A DNA stretch of 64,000 nucleotides from an uncultured Bacteroidales bacterium (GCA_902780495.1 CACZFM010000019.1:19386-83385); one strand, 5' to 3'; shown: positions 9,091 to 18,080, counted from the first letter of the stretch. The notes: generated by a model not told the origin, from the sequence alone. Numbers and translations are program-made.

Positions 9091-10640
9091 TTCGGACTCA
9101 TCGTCACCAAAGGAATCAACATCTCTTCCATAGATATGCCACCATGTTGGAAGGTGTTGTTATAGAACTGCGCATAATAATTGAAGTTGTTCGGATAGGC
9201 AAAGAAATCTTCCCCTGTGCAGAATACATAACTACTACTTACGTTCGGGCACGGCAGTCCCACCAATTTCGGGCGCGTCAGTTCAAAGCAGTTTTTCTCT
9301 TTGCACGCCAACGACTTTCCTACCTTGTAACGAAGATTGGTGTTCGTATTCTTGTCGCCGATAATGAGGACAGGATTATCCACGCGGATCGTTCCATGAT
9401 CGGTGGTAAGAATCACCTTATAGCCTAAGTCTGCGATAGTGCGGAAGAAATTATAGGTAGGCGAATGGCGGAACCAAGACAATGTCAAGCTTCGGTAAGC
9501 ACTTTCGTTGTTGCACAGTTCGCGCATCATCTTGCTGTCGGTTCGCGAATGCGAAAGCATGTCTATGAAGTTAATAACCACCACGTTCAGGGGAGTACGG
9601 AGTTGCTTAAGCTGTCCCGTAATCTTCTCACAGAAATCCGATTCGTTAATCTTATAGTAAGAGAAATCATAGCGTTTGGCATAGCGTCCGAGCAATGTCT
9701 TGATAAGGTCTTTTTCATTCAGGTTCTTGCCTTCTTCCTCTTCTTCATCTACCCATAAATCCGGCCACATCTGTTGTATCTGCAAAGGCATAAGTCCGGA
9801 GAAAATAGCGTTTCGGGCATACTGTGTGGCAGTAGGCAGGATGGAGGAGTAAATCTGTTCATCCTCAATGGCAAATATCTCCGCCAACAAGGATTCGATG
9901 ATTTTCCACTGATCGTACCGGAAATTGTCAATCACCACAAAGAAGAGCTTTTCTCCCCTATCCAAAGCGGGAAAGACCACCTTCTTAAAGAGGTCGGGTG
10001 ACATCATCGGACGGTCACCGGAAACGAACCATTGCTCATAATTCTTGCTAATGAACTTTGCCCAAACGGCATTGGCTTCCTTCCGTTGCTGATTGAGCAT
10101 TTCACGCATAGGAGACTCCACATTCTGCAGTTCCAGATCCCACTTTACCAATGTCCGATGGATGGCCGCAAACTCTTCTACCGTGGCTGCCGTCTGAATC
10201 ATATAACTGATGTCCGAGAATTCTTCCCGATAACTCTTGTTGGTGGCTTGGGAAATAATCTCACGACTATGGATATGCTTTTTTAGGCACATCAGTATCT
10301 GATTGGGATGCACAGGCTTGATAAGGTAATCGGCAATATGCTGTCCGATGGCCTGTTCCATAATGTTTTCTTCCTCGCTCTTGGTGATCATTACCACCGG
10401 CAGGGAAGGAACGAGGCGTTTAATTTCCTGCATGGTCTCTATTCCGCTGAGACCCGGCATCTGCTCATCCAAAAAGACGATGTCGAAATGCTTTTCTTCC
10501 ACAGCATCTATGGCATCACGACCACTGCATACGGGCGTTACTTCGTAACCCTTGTCATACAGAAAAATCATATAGGGCTTAAGGAGCGATATTTCATCGT
10601 CCGCCCAAAGGATTTGATAATTATTCTTTGCTTGTTCCAT
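9087..10640 (-). CDS. porX: T9SS response regulator PorX (REC plus PglZ domain)
   Basis: About 517 residues from the ATG at 10640, preceded by GGAG; an in-frame TTG lies further upstream at 10658 but lacks that site. An N-terminal receiver domain carries the acidic pair in WADDE and phosphoacceptor Asp58 in VFLDEQMPG. The C-terminal PglZ domain has an alkaline-phosphatase-like metal site (VVIDNFRYDQW, LTTDHGT). In Porphyromonas and Flavobacterium PorX controls T9SS gene expression with kinase PorY, and its PglZ domain cleaves cyclic oligonucleotides. No PorY kinase lies nearby. The gene overlaps the 3' end of the pseudouridine synthase gene by 20 bp. Confidence 0.92.
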   Translation of the reverse strand: MEQAKNNYQILWADDEISLLKPYMIFLYDKGYEVTPVCSGRDAIDAVEEKHFDIVFLDEQMPGLSGIETMQEIKRLVPSLPVVMITKSEEENIMEQAIGQHIADYLIKPVHPNQILMCLKKHIHSREIISQATNKSYREEFSDISYMIQTAATVEEFAAIHRTLVKWDLELQNVESPMREMLNQQRKEANAVWAKFISKNYEQWFVSGDRPMMSPDLFKKVVFPALDRGEKLFFVVIDNFRYDQWKIIESLLAEIFAIEDEQIYSSILPTATQYARNAIFSGLMPLQIQQMWPDLWVDEEEEEGKNLNEKDLIKTLLGRYAKRYDFSYYKINESDFCEKITGQLKQLRTPLNVVVINFIDMLSHSRTDSKMMRELCNNESAYRSLTLSWFRHSPTYNFFRTIADLGYKVILTTDHGTIRVDNPVLIIGDKNTNTNLRYKVGKSLACKEKNCFELTRPKLVGLPCPNVSSSYVFCTGEDFFAYPNNFNYYAQFYNNTFQHGGISMEEMLIPLVTMSPK

Positions 10641-11685
10641 AATTTCTCCATTTATCAATCAATTGTTGCATATCGGTTGCCCAATCGCTGTCGAAAAACA
10701 TTTCTTTTCCTGTCTTCGGGTGTACAAATCCGAGCGTTTTTGCATGTAACACCTGTCTCGGACAGAGAGCGAAGCAGTTTTGTATGAACTGTCTGTATTT
10801 CTGCGTCGGCAGTCCTTTGAGAATCTCCATTCCGCCATACTTCTCGTCCGCGAAGAGGGGATGCCCGATATGCTTCATGTGTACGCGTATCTGATGGGTT
10901 CGTCCCGTTTCGAGACGGCATTCCACAAGTGTGACATAGGGAAAGCGTTCCAAGACCCGCCAATGGGTGACGGCAGGTTTGGCAAGGGGATTATCCTCCA
11001 AGTCATAGACCTTATATATGGTTCTATCCCTCGTATCGCGCGCAAGCGCCCCCTCCACGGTTCCTTCGTCTTCACGAAACGTACCCCAAACAAGGGCATT
11101 ATAGGTTCGTTGCGTAGAATGTTCAAAGAACTGCAATGCCAGATTGGTTTTTGCTTCAGGCGTTTTCGCAACCAGCAGCAGCCCCGATGTATCCTTGTCA
11201 ATGCGATGCACCAATCCGATGGAAGGGTCATTCATATCCAATGTTCTGCCCGAACGCGCCGCCTGACTATTGAAATAGAAAGCCAAGGCATTCAACAGGG
11301 TATGCTCATAATTGCCATGCCCCGGATGCACCACCAAGCCTGCAGGTTTGTTAATTACGAGGACTTCATCATCTTCATACACCACGGTAAGCGGAATGTC
11401 TTCAGGCTGAATGGTAAAGTCATGCGGTTCATGGTCCAAAAGCACCTGAATGGTATCCAACGGTTTGACCTTATAGTTGCTATTGACCGCCTTTCCGTTG
11501 ACCCATACATTGCCAGCATCCGCCGCCGTCTGAATACGGTTGCGCGAAGTACCTGCCATGTGTTCCGTAAGATACTTGTCCACACGAAGCGGCGTCTGGC
11601 CTTTGTCCACCTGACACCTCCATCGTTCGAACAGTTCTTCTTCCTGCAGGTCCGCTTGATTTTCTATGTCATTAGAAGAAGTCAT
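10621..11685 (-). CDS. rluD: RluD-family 23S rRNA pseudouridine synthase
   Basis: 354 residues. An S4 RNA-binding domain (about 33-90; LRVDKYLTEHMAGTSRNRIQ) precedes the RluA/RluD catalytic domain. The signature GLVHRIDKDTSGLLLVAKT (about 160) contains the catalytic Asp, and LETGRTHQIRVHM is about 255. It modifies uridines in 23S rRNA. It overlaps the PASTA gene upstream by 14 bp and porX downstream by 20 bp, so the three are translationally coupled. Assignment to RluD rather than RluC or another RluA member rests on the S4 domain and length. Confidence 0.9.
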   Translation of the reverse strand: MTSSNDIENQADLQEEELFERWRCQVDKGQTPLRVDKYLTEHMAGTSRNRIQTAADAGNVWVNGKAVNSNYKVKPLDTIQVLLDHEPHDFTIQPEDIPLTVVYEDDEVLVINKPAGLVVHPGHGNYEHTLLNALAFYFNSQAARSGRTLDMNDPSIGLVHRIDKDTSGLLLVAKTPEAKTNLALQFFEHSTQRTYNALVWGTFREDEGTVEGALARDTRDRTIYKVYDLEDNPLAKPAVTHWRVLERFPYVTLVECRLETGRTHQIRVHMKHIGHPLFADEKYGGMEILKGLPTQKYRQFIQNCFALCPRQVLHAKTLGFVHPKTGKEMFFDSDWATDMQQLIDKWRNYGTSKE

Positions 11686-12502
11686 TATCCTCCTCGTGGC
11701 TATTGCCCATAATTGCTTTCTCGACGTTGCGAGACAACTTGATATTCACCATACTTCCCTCACGGAGCATTCCTCCTCCGGCAGGCGTCTGCTCATAGAC
11801 CACAAACTTTGCCGCGGTCTCATCGGTAAGTTCTTCGTCATATTCATACGCCCCCAGGGTAAGATGCGATGCCAACAAGAGACTGCGACAGTCCATGAGC
11901 GAAAGCCCCAAGAGATTGGGCACCTGCACATTTTCCTGTCCCAACCCTTTTCCTACGACAAGTACAAGTGCCGTTCCTTCCGAGAGACGCGTACCTGCCA
12001 CAACGGGTTCTCCATTGCGTTCGACGCTCAACACGAGGTCACGATATTGGGAAGGTTCGTATCTCACACTATCCAACCTCAGCCCAAGTCGCTGGATGGT
12101 GGATGCAGCCTGCCTGTAGGAGACATCCGACAATTCCGGCAAGACGACCTGTCTGCGCTGTTTGGCATTGAGCACGACATAAACAGGTCTCCCCTGCTTC
12201 ACCATACTCTCGGCCGGAGGAACCTGGTCCACCACCATCCCCAGGGGGACACACGATGAATAGGTGGAGTCTATCACCTGCAGAGTAAGGGAAGAAGACT
12301 GCAGCAAGACCCTTGCCTCTTCGGGACTCAAGCCCGTAATCTGCGGCACTTCTACTTCCACACCGTGCTCCGTATAATGGCGAAGCCAGCGCAGTACGCA
12401 GAATAACAGCACTATAACTACGCACAAAGCAATCAGTGCATTGATGACAACAAAGCCCATATTGGTTTTCCAAAAACCTATTTTTTTCGTGTCTCTGCTC
12501 AT
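11672..12502 (-). CDS. PASTA-domain membrane protein
   Basis: 276 residues: a short cytoplasmic N-terminus, one membrane helix (about 15-38) and three consecutive PASTA domains in the periplasm (about 47-112, 116-186 and 190-258; VPQITGLSPEEAR, LPELSDVSYRQAA, VPNLLGLSLMDCR). PASTA modules usually bind peptidoglycan or beta-lactams and are normally attached to kinases or penicillin-binding proteins. Here no enzyme is attached. It is first in the operon with rluD and porX, with a consensus promoter only 19 bp upstream. Confidence 0.88.
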   Translation of the reverse strand: MSRDTKKIGFWKTNMGFVVINALIALCVVIVLLFCVLRWLRHYTEHGVEVEVPQITGLSPEEARVLLQSSSLTLQVIDSTYSSCVPLGMVVDQVPPAESMVKQGRPVYVVLNAKQRRQVVLPELSDVSYRQAASTIQRLGLRLDSVRYEPSQYRDLVLSVERNGEPVVAGTRLSEGTALVLVVGKGLGQENVQVPNLLGLSLMDCRSLLLASHLTLGAYEYDEELTDETAAKFVVYEQTPAGGGMLREGSMVNIKLSRNVEKAIMGNSHEEDNDFF

Positions 12503-12520
12503 ATCATACCTAAATTTGCT

Positions 12521-12553
12521 GCAAAGATAGTACGTTTTTTTGAATTATGCAAG
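12521..12553 (-). promoter_or_regulatory. Promoter of the PASTA-rluD-porX operon
   Basis: On the minus strand CTTG (12550-12553) and TATCTTTGC (12521-12529) are 20 bp apart. Transcription should begin about 12 nt before the ATG at 12502, giving a very short leader. Confidence 0.75.
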
Positions 12554-12598
12554 TATTTTAGGGAAAAAATAGCATTTTCTCCCGATGGAGTTCTTTTT

Positions 12599-12653
12599 CG
12601 TTTTCGTGTCGTTTTCGTGTCGTTTACGTCTCGTTATCGTGTCGTTATCGTGT
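12599..12653. repeat. 11-bp tandem repeat, five copies
   Basis: Five back-to-back 11-mers fill this intergenic stretch: CGTTTTCGTGT twice, CGTTTACGTCT once, CGTTATCGTGT twice. The unit length matches the tandem repeats at 32.25 and 43.44 kb, and the core TATCGT is shared with them. Confidence 0.9.
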
Positions 12654-12730
12654 TTAGCCTGAAAATTGTCTGAGTGTTGCAAGAAAAAAGAACTAAAAAT
12701 GACTAATAATGCAAAAAAAATACAAAAAAA

Positions 12731-12763
12731 TTTGGTCGTTCCAACAAAATGTAGTAATTTTGC
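12731..12763 (+). promoter_or_regulatory. Promoter of the small acidic lipoprotein gene
   Basis: TTTG (12731-12734) and TAATTTTGC (12755-12763) are 20 bp apart. The start codon follows at 12828, a leader of about 58 nt. Confidence 0.75.
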
Positions 12764-12827
12764 GGCGTTTTTCGATGACAAGATCGGAAACAACAAGAAT
12801 AATTAACTCATAAAACTAGTTTTTATC

Positions 12828-13022
12828 ATGAAGAAAGTACTGTTTGTAGCAGCTATCGCTCTTTGCGCAATGAGCTGCGGTAACAAGGCTTGCGAGAACA
12901 CTGAAGCTCAGGCTGAAGAAGTTGCAGTTGAAGCAGTTGTTGAAGAAGAAGCTGCTCCCGTAGAGGAAGAAGCTGTTGCTGCTGAAGGCGAAGCCGTTGT
13001 TGAAGAAGTTGTTGCTGAGTAA
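12828..13022 (+). CDS. Small acidic lipoprotein
   Basis: A 64-residue protein with a lipoprotein signal (MKKVLFVAAIALCAMSCGNK); Cys17 is the lipidation site. The mature part is almost only Glu, Val and Ala in a loose repeat (EEAAPVEEEAVAAEGEAVVE). It has a clear promoter and terminator of its own, so it is a monocistronic gene and probably well expressed. Function is unknown; a flexible, strongly negative surface or periplasmic lipoprotein is all the sequence supports. Confidence 0.8.
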   Translation: MKKVLFVAAIALCAMSCGNKACENTEAQAEEVAVEAVVEEEAAPVEEEAVAAEGEAVVEEVVAE

Positions 13023-13058
13023 ATCCAGGCACACTTACTTGTATACAACACAAGTCGG

Positions 13059-13084
13059 GACTGCTTCGTTGCAGTCCTTTTTTA
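13059..13084 (+). terminator. Rho-independent terminator of the small lipoprotein gene
   Basis: GGACTGC (13059-13065) pairs with GCAGTCC (13072-13078), followed by a run of T. Confidence 0.85.
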
Positions 13085-13109
13085 TGCCATCGAACCGAAT
13101 CATCCCTAT

Positions 13110-14342
13110 ATGGAACCCATACTGATAGAACAATACAATTACCCGCTTCCAGACGAGCGCATTGCGAAATATCCGTTGCCCGAACGCGACCAAAGCAAGC
13201 TGCTGGTGTACCGCGACAAGCAAATAGAAGAGAGCCGTTTCTGCCATATCGGCACCTATCTTCCCAAAGGTTCTCTCCTTATATATAATAATACGCGCGT
13301 AATACAGGCACGGCTCGTCTTTCACAAACGCCATGCGACGGAAGACGGCTGCGGTATGCAGGAAGGCGCCCGGATTGAAGTGTTCTGTCTGGAACCTCTG
13401 GTTCCGCACGACTATCAGTTAAACCTCAGTTCCCAGAACGGCTGCACCTGGAAATGCATGATAGGCAACCTGAAGAAATGGAAACAAGGTCTTCTGAGCC
13501 TCCAGGTTGGCACGACAACTTTGTATGCCGAACGCATAGCCAGCAACGGCAACACCCATCAGGTGCGATTCACATGGAACGACACAACCCTTTCGTTCGC
13601 TGACATACTGGATGCAATGGGCGAACTGCCTATCCCGCCCTACCTCAACCGCAAAAGCGAGGAAAGTGACAAGACGACCTATCAGACCGTCTATTCACGC
13701 ATCAAAGGGAGTGTGGCGGCACCGACAGCCGGTCTGCATTTCACCCAGCCTGTGCTGGACGGGCTTCGCGCCAACGGCATCCAAACCGCCGAAGTGACGC
13801 TGCATGTAGGCGCAGGCACTTTCTCTCCGGTCAAAGTGGCGGATGCCAACGAACATACCATGCACACGGAGATTATCGCCGTGCCCAAAGCCACCATCGA
13901 ACAAATCCGCGACAACATCGGTCATATTGTGGCCGTCGGCACCACCAGTATGCGCACACTGGAATCGCTGTACTTCATCGGCTGTCAGTTGCGCCAATCC
14001 GCACCGACAGAGCCATGCGATACCATCCATGTCGGTCAATTCGAACCGTACGAACAGACCTACTCACTTACCCCACAGGATGCGATGCAGGCGCTGTTGG
14101 ATTATCTCACCTCCACCGGTCAGGACACACTTCATGCTGAAACACAGATTATGATACGCCCCGGCTATACATTCCGCATTGTGGACCAACTGATTACCAA
14201 TTTCCATCAGCCCAAATCGACCCTGCTGCTGTTGGTCAGCGCATTCGTTCAAGGCGATTGGCAGCGCATTTACGATTATGCCCTGGCTCATGATTTCCGT
14301 TTCCTGAGCTACGGCGACAGTTCATTACTATTCAAAGCCTAA
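13110..14342 (+). CDS. queA: S-adenosylmethionine:tRNA ribosyltransferase-isomerase QueA
   Basis: 410 residues. QueA transfers and isomerises the ribosyl group of SAM onto preQ1-tRNA to make epoxyqueuosine. Family stretches include LPDERIAKYPLPERDQSKLL at the N-terminus, GSLLIYNNTRVIQARL (about 55), VAAPTAGLHFT (about 205), LHVGAGTFSPV (about 230) and FHQPKSTLLLLVSAF (about 370). It is longer than the usual 340-350 residues. tatD follows after 4 bp. Confidence 0.95.
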   Translation: MEPILIEQYNYPLPDERIAKYPLPERDQSKLLVYRDKQIEESRFCHIGTYLPKGSLLIYNNTRVIQARLVFHKRHATEDGCGMQEGARIEVFCLEPLVPHDYQLNLSSQNGCTWKCMIGNLKKWKQGLLSLQVGTTTLYAERIASNGNTHQVRFTWNDTTLSFADILDAMGELPIPPYLNRKSEESDKTTYQTVYSRIKGSVAAPTAGLHFTQPVLDGLRANGIQTAEVTLHVGAGTFSPVKVADANEHTMHTEIIAVPKATIEQIRDNIGHIVAVGTTSMRTLESLYFIGCQLRQSAPTEPCDTIHVGQFEPYEQTYSLTPQDAMQALLDYLTSTGQDTLHAETQIMIRPGYTFRIVDQLITNFHQPKSTLLLLVSAFVQGDWQRIYDYALAHDFRFLSYGDSSLLFKA

Positions 14343-14346
14343 CAAG

Positions 14347-15123
14347 ATGATAGATACCCATTGCCATATTGACGACCCGCAATATCAAGACAATCTGGAT
14401 GCTTTTCTGCGCGAACAGCAGGCAGAAGGCGTGGAGAGTATTCTCGTGCCCGGTGTGAACATCGATTCGATAGAACCCGTGTGGGATATTTGCAGCCGTT
14501 ATCCCGATTACCTCTATCCCGCCATCGGTCTGCACCCCGAAGATGTAAAAGAAGATTGGGAAGCCCAACTCGCGTTGATGGAACAAGCGTTGGCCCACCG
14601 AACCTATATCGCCATCGGAGAAATCGGGCTGGACTACCATTTTGACACGACCTACAAAGTGCAGCAACAGGAAGCGTTCCGCCGCCAGTTGGGTTGGGCA
14701 CAGAACAAGAATCTGCCCGTGATGATTCACGCCCGCGATGCCACTGAAGACTGCCTGCGCATCATCCGCGAAGCCAATGCCGCCCGTCCTAACGAGCCGT
14801 TGCGAGGAGTTATGCACTGCTTTTCAGGCAGCCATGAGACAGCACAACAAATCATCGAGATGGGTCTCTATCTGGGCATCGGAGGTGTCATCACGTTCAA
14901 AAACTGCAAACTGGCAGCCAATCTGCAAGACATACCTTTGTCCCGATTGGTGCTTGAGACCGATGCGCCCTATATGGCTCCCGTTCCCTACCGCGGCAAA
15001 CGCAACGAAAGCCGTTGGATGATTGAAGTGGTACGCAAACTTCGTGAGGTCTATCCCATGACTGCCGAAGACATTATTCGCGCCACAACACAGAATGCAA
15101 AGGCTTTATTTGGGCTGAAATGA
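14347..15123 (+). CDS. tatD: TatD-family metal-dependent hydrolase
   Basis: 258 residues, full length for the family. Metal ligands are visible in MIDTHCHIDD (His5, His7), IGEIGLDYHF (Glu, about 97), PVMIHARDATED (about 125), GVMHCFSGS (about 155) and LETDAPYMAP (Asp, about 205). TatD proteins are 3'-5' exonucleases or DNases of the amidohydrolase superfamily. It is the second gene of a queA-tatD operon. Confidence 0.92.
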   Translation: MIDTHCHIDDPQYQDNLDAFLREQQAEGVESILVPGVNIDSIEPVWDICSRYPDYLYPAIGLHPEDVKEDWEAQLALMEQALAHRTYIAIGEIGLDYHFDTTYKVQQQEAFRRQLGWAQNKNLPVMIHARDATEDCLRIIREANAARPNEPLRGVMHCFSGSHETAQQIIEMGLYLGIGGVITFKNCKLAANLQDIPLSRLVLETDAPYMAPVPYRGKRNESRWMIEVVRKLREVYPMTAEDIIRATTQNAKALFGLK

Positions 15124-15174
15124 CCCATTTTTTGAAAAAAAACGCACAAAAAAGAAAAAAAAAGTACGAAAGCT

Positions 15175-15206
15175 TTTGTACTATGAAATATTTTTAGTAC
15201 TTTTGC
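15175..15206 (+). promoter_or_regulatory. Promoter of tRNA-Ser and probably the exbB operon
   Basis: TTTG (15175-15178) and TACTTTTGC (15198-15206) are 19 bp apart, about 25 bp before the tRNA-Ser gene. Confidence 0.75.
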
Positions 15207-15230
15207 AGTCGCTTTTTGGTAAAAAGCCAA

Positions 15231-15321
15231 GGAAAGATGCTCGAGTGGTTTAAGAGGCACGCCTGGAAAGCGTGTAAACGCCAAAAGTGTTTCCGGGGTT
15301 CGAATCCCCGTCTTTCCGCCA
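15231..15321 (+). tRNA. tRNA-Ser (anticodon GGA)
   Basis: GGAAAGA at the 5' end pairs with TCTTTCC (15311-15317). The anticodon stem CACGC/GCGTG encloses CTGGAAA. A long variable arm identifies it as class II, and CCA is present in the DNA at 15319-15321. exbB begins 47 bp downstream with no terminator seen between. Confidence 0.95.
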
Positions 15322-15368
15322 AACAAACATAATAAATCAATATCCACAAACTAAATTTTTCAAAAGAA

Positions 15369-16187
15369 ATGAAAAAAGTATTCGCAACCCTTACCGTACT
15401 GGCAATGTTGACCTTTGGCAGCGCAGTAGTAATGGCACAAGACGCAGAAGCAGCAGCTCCTGCCGCAACCGAACAAATCACCGACGAAGCAACAGCAACC
15501 GAGGTAGTTGAAACCGAAGCAGCCGAAGAGACCGAAAGCGGTCTGGTGGCTCTCCACAAAACCCTAAAAACGAAATTCATTGAAGGTGGCGCCGGCTTTA
15601 TGGCAGCAACCCTCCTCTGCTTGGTATTTGGTCTAGCACTCTGCATTGAGCGCATTATCTACCTCAGCCTGAGCAAAACAAACACAAAAGCTCTGCTTAA
15701 CAACGTGGAAGAAGCCCTGAAGAAAGGCGGTATCCAAGCAGCTCTGGACGTTTGCCGTAACACCCGCGGCCCTGTGGCAAGTATCTTCTATCAGGGTCTC
15801 AGCCGTTATGACGAAGGCGTTGACGTTGTAGAAAAGACCGTTGCTTCCTATGGTGGCGTTCAAATGGGTCTGTTGGAAAAGAACCTCAGCTGGATCAGCC
15901 TCTTCATCTCCATCGCTCCGTCTCTCGGATTCTTGGGAACCATCATCGGTATGATCGAGGCCTTCGATAAGATCCAACAAGTAGGTGACATCTCCGCAAC
16001 CGTTGTTGCCGGTGGTATCAAGGTCGCTCTGTTGACCACCCTGCTCGGTTTGATTATCGCTATCGTTCTCCAATTGTTCTACAACTACATCCTCTCGCTC
16101 ATCGAAGGGCTGGTTAATGAAATGGAAGACAGCTCCATCAGCCTGCTTGACATCATCGTTCGCTACGCTGAACAGGAGAAAAAATAA
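15369..16187 (+). CDS. exbB: ExbB/TolQ/MotA-family proton-channel protein
   Basis: 272 residues. A signal-like hydrophobic start is followed by an Ala/Glu/Thr-rich linker (about 24-60). Next come a membrane helix (about 75-95), a cytoplasmic loop (VEEALKKGGIQAALDVCRN) and two C-terminal helices with SIAPSLGFLGTIIGMIEAF (about 180) and VVAGGIKVALLTTLLGLIIA (about 215). The family energises outer-membrane transporters through TonB or maintains the envelope through Tol. The N-terminal acidic extension is common in Bacteroidota members. It heads the operon with a 4-helix protein and two ExbD genes. Confidence 0.9.
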   Translation: MKKVFATLTVLAMLTFGSAVVMAQDAEAAAPAATEQITDEATATEVVETEAAEETESGLVALHKTLKTKFIEGGAGFMAATLLCLVFGLALCIERIIYLSLSKTNTKALLNNVEEALKKGGIQAALDVCRNTRGPVASIFYQGLSRYDEGVDVVEKTVASYGGVQMGLLEKNLSWISLFISIAPSLGFLGTIIGMIEAFDKIQQVGDISATVVAGGIKVALLTTLLGLIIAIVLQLFYNYILSLIEGLVNEMEDSSISLLDIIVRYAEQEKK

Positions 16188-16242
16188 GTATTCTTACAAT
16201 TTGTAGGTCTATTAAATAGTAACTTTGTAAATTGGCAAGAAT

Positions 16243-16722
16243 ATGGAAAAGTATAAATTGATTCCGAAGATTACGCTTTGGGCGCTGATGGCAATCGGCA
16301 TCGTCGTTACGGTGATGTTCTTCTTCCTCGGCGGCTCGGAGGGTACACTCGAAGTGGCAGGAGACTTCCTCAATATCCCTTACTACACCGACTTGATGCT
16401 CAACTGGAACTACATCCTCTTCGCACTCGTTTGCCTGGCAACCCTGTGCGCAGTGGTTGCCAAGTTCATCGGCATGTTGCGTGTGGACGTGAAGAAAGCG
16501 CTTGGCACGCTTGGCGTTGTCATTGCTTTTGTGCTCCTCGTTGTCCTCTGCTGGGTAATGGGTAGCCCCGAAGAAGTCAAGATTATCGGCTATGAAGGCT
16601 CGGACAATGTCGGCACAATGGCACAATTGGCAGATGCTTGCATGTACCTCACCTACATCCTGTTCGCCTGCACGCTGCTCACCATGATTGGCGGTGTTAT
16701 CTACACCAAGACCCTGAAATAA
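16243..16722 (+). CDS. Four-helix inner-membrane protein of the ExbBD operon
   Basis: 159 residues with four predicted membrane helices (about 10-28, 54-74, 88-108 and 130-152) and no domain I recognise. It lies between exbB and the two exbD genes with short gaps of 55 and 33 bp, so it probably works with that proton-driven complex. The start ATG at 16243 follows an A-rich leader. Confidence 0.7.
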   Translation: MEKYKLIPKITLWALMAIGIVVTVMFFFLGGSEGTLEVAGDFLNIPYYTDLMLNWNYILFALVCLATLCAVVAKFIGMLRVDVKKALGTLGVVIAFVLLVVLCWVMGSPEEVKIIGYEGSDNVGTMAQLADACMYLTYILFACTLLTMIGGVIYTKTLK

Positions 16723-16755
16723 GACAATCCAAACAGAAGAAATCAAAACAACACT

Positions 16756-17337
16756 ATGGCAAAGAAAATCCCACAGATCAATGCCAGTTCAATGGCGGAC
16801 ATCTCTTTCTTGCTGTTGATCTTCTTCTTGGTGACAACCTCTATGGACGTCAATCAGGGTCTGGCACGACGCCTTCCGGCGCCTATCCCGCCCGATCAGA
16901 AAGTAGAAGATACCGATATCAACAAACGCAACCTTATGGTTGTCAAAATCAACTCTGCCAACCAACTTATGGTGCAGGGACAGTTGATGGATATCCGGCA
17001 GTTGAAAGAGGAAGCCAAACGGTTCATTCTGAATACCAACGACGAGAGCTACTTCCCGAAGTTGTATGAAGAGGACTTTGGCGCACCGTTTGGCACCGTG
17101 AAATATACCAAGGAACATGTCATCTCCGTTCAAAACGACGTGGATACACAATATCAGGTATATCTTAACGTGCAAAACGAACTGGTGGCTGCCTACAACG
17201 AAATTCGTGAGGAATGTGCCCGAAAGTACTTCCATGTAGGCTATAACGAGTTGGATGAGGATAACCAAAAACGTATCCAAAAAATCTATCCTCAGAAGAT
17301 TTCAGAAGCTGAACCTAAAAATTACGGAGGAAAATAA
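16756..17337 (+). CDS. exbD: ExbD/TolR-family biopolymer transport protein (first copy)
   Basis: 193 residues. The N-terminus carries INASSMADISFLLLIFFLVT, the single helix with the conserved Asp that takes part in proton flow. The periplasmic part is longer than in E. coli ExbD and has a polar C-terminal extension (KRIQKIYPQKISEAEPKNYGG). It forms the ExbB-ExbD motor with the upstream exbB product. The next exbD starts 1 bp after its stop. Confidence 0.9.
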   Translation: MAKKIPQINASSMADISFLLLIFFLVTTSMDVNQGLARRLPAPIPPDQKVEDTDINKRNLMVVKINSANQLMVQGQLMDIRQLKEEAKRFILNTNDESYFPKLYEEDFGAPFGTVKYTKEHVISVQNDVDTQYQVYLNVQNELVAAYNEIREECARKYFHVGYNELDEDNQKRIQKIYPQKISEAEPKNYGGK

Positions 17338-17338
17338 C

Positions 17339-17809
17339 ATGGCAAAGATACGTAGAAACGAAAAACGCGAAATGCCGGCGCTGAACACCAGTTCGCTGCC
17401 TGACATCATCTTCATGCTCCTGTTCTTCTTCATGTCCGTTACTTCCATGAAGGAGGTCACTTATAAGGTTCAGTTCACTAATCCGCAAGCTACCGAACTC
17501 ACCAAGCTGGAGAAGAAAAGCCTCGTACGCTATATCTATGTAGGTACTCCAACGGCGGAGTTCCGCAAGCAATATGGTGCCGAGACACGTATCCAGTTGG
17601 ATGACGCGTTTGCAGACAAGAGCGAAATCGGCGATTTCATTATCAACGAACGTTCCGCTATGAACGAGCAGGACCAAGGACTGATGACCGTCAGCATCAA
17701 AGCGGACAAAGAAACCCGTATGGGTGTTATTTCTGACATCAAGCAGGAACTCAGAAGGGCTTATGCGCTGAAAATTAGTTACGCCGCTACGCAACGAACC
17801 AGTTATTGA
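17339..17809 (+). CDS. exbD: ExbD/TolR-family biopolymer transport protein (second copy)
   Basis: 156 residues from the ATG at 17339, chosen because GGAGG lies 8-12 bp upstream and the family begins here (MAKIRRNEKREMPALNTSS). The helix SLPDIIFMLLFFFMSVTSM contains the conserved Asp. It is shorter than the first copy and lacks its C-terminal extension, so the motor may contain two different ExbD partners. A terminator follows at 17855. Confidence 0.9.
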   Translation: MAKIRRNEKREMPALNTSSLPDIIFMLLFFFMSVTSMKEVTYKVQFTNPQATELTKLEKKSLVRYIYVGTPTAEFRKQYGAETRIQLDDAFADKSEIGDFIINERSAMNEQDQGLMTVSIKADKETRMGVISDIKQELRRAYALKISYAATQRTSY

Positions 17810-17854
17810 TTGCAGCGGAGAGTTATACCCTTTCGGTGTGAAATCCGAATAGAA

Positions 17855-17888
17855 AAAGAGGAAAATTCATCTGTTTTCCTCTTTTTTT
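17855..17888 (+). terminator. Terminator of the exbB-exbD operon
   Basis: AAAGAGGAAAA (17855-17865) pairs with TTTTCCTCTTT (17874-17884) and is followed by more T. Confidence 0.85.
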
Positions 17889-17918
17889 GTACAAAAAGTG
17901 CATTTTTTTGCAAAAATA

Positions 17919-17951
17919 TTTGGTGGTATCAAAAAAAAGCAGTACCTTTGC
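17919..17951 (+). promoter_or_regulatory. Strong promoter of the tRNA-Gly/Leu/Leu cluster
   Basis: TTTG (17919-17922) and TACCTTTGC (17943-17951) are 20 bp apart. The spacer contains ATCAAAAAAAAGC, as at the tRNA-Lys promoter. Confidence 0.8.
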
Positions 17952-18004
17952 ACCCGCTTTCGTTAAGAGAGTTCGATCTAAGACAATATTGGGTCAGCAA
18001 AAAT

Positions 18005-18080
<76 letters not shown>

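Noticed and set aside
12853..13053. A Gln/Leu-rich minus-strand ORF
   Set aside because: It is the mirror of the Glu/Ala/Val repeats of the small lipoprotein.
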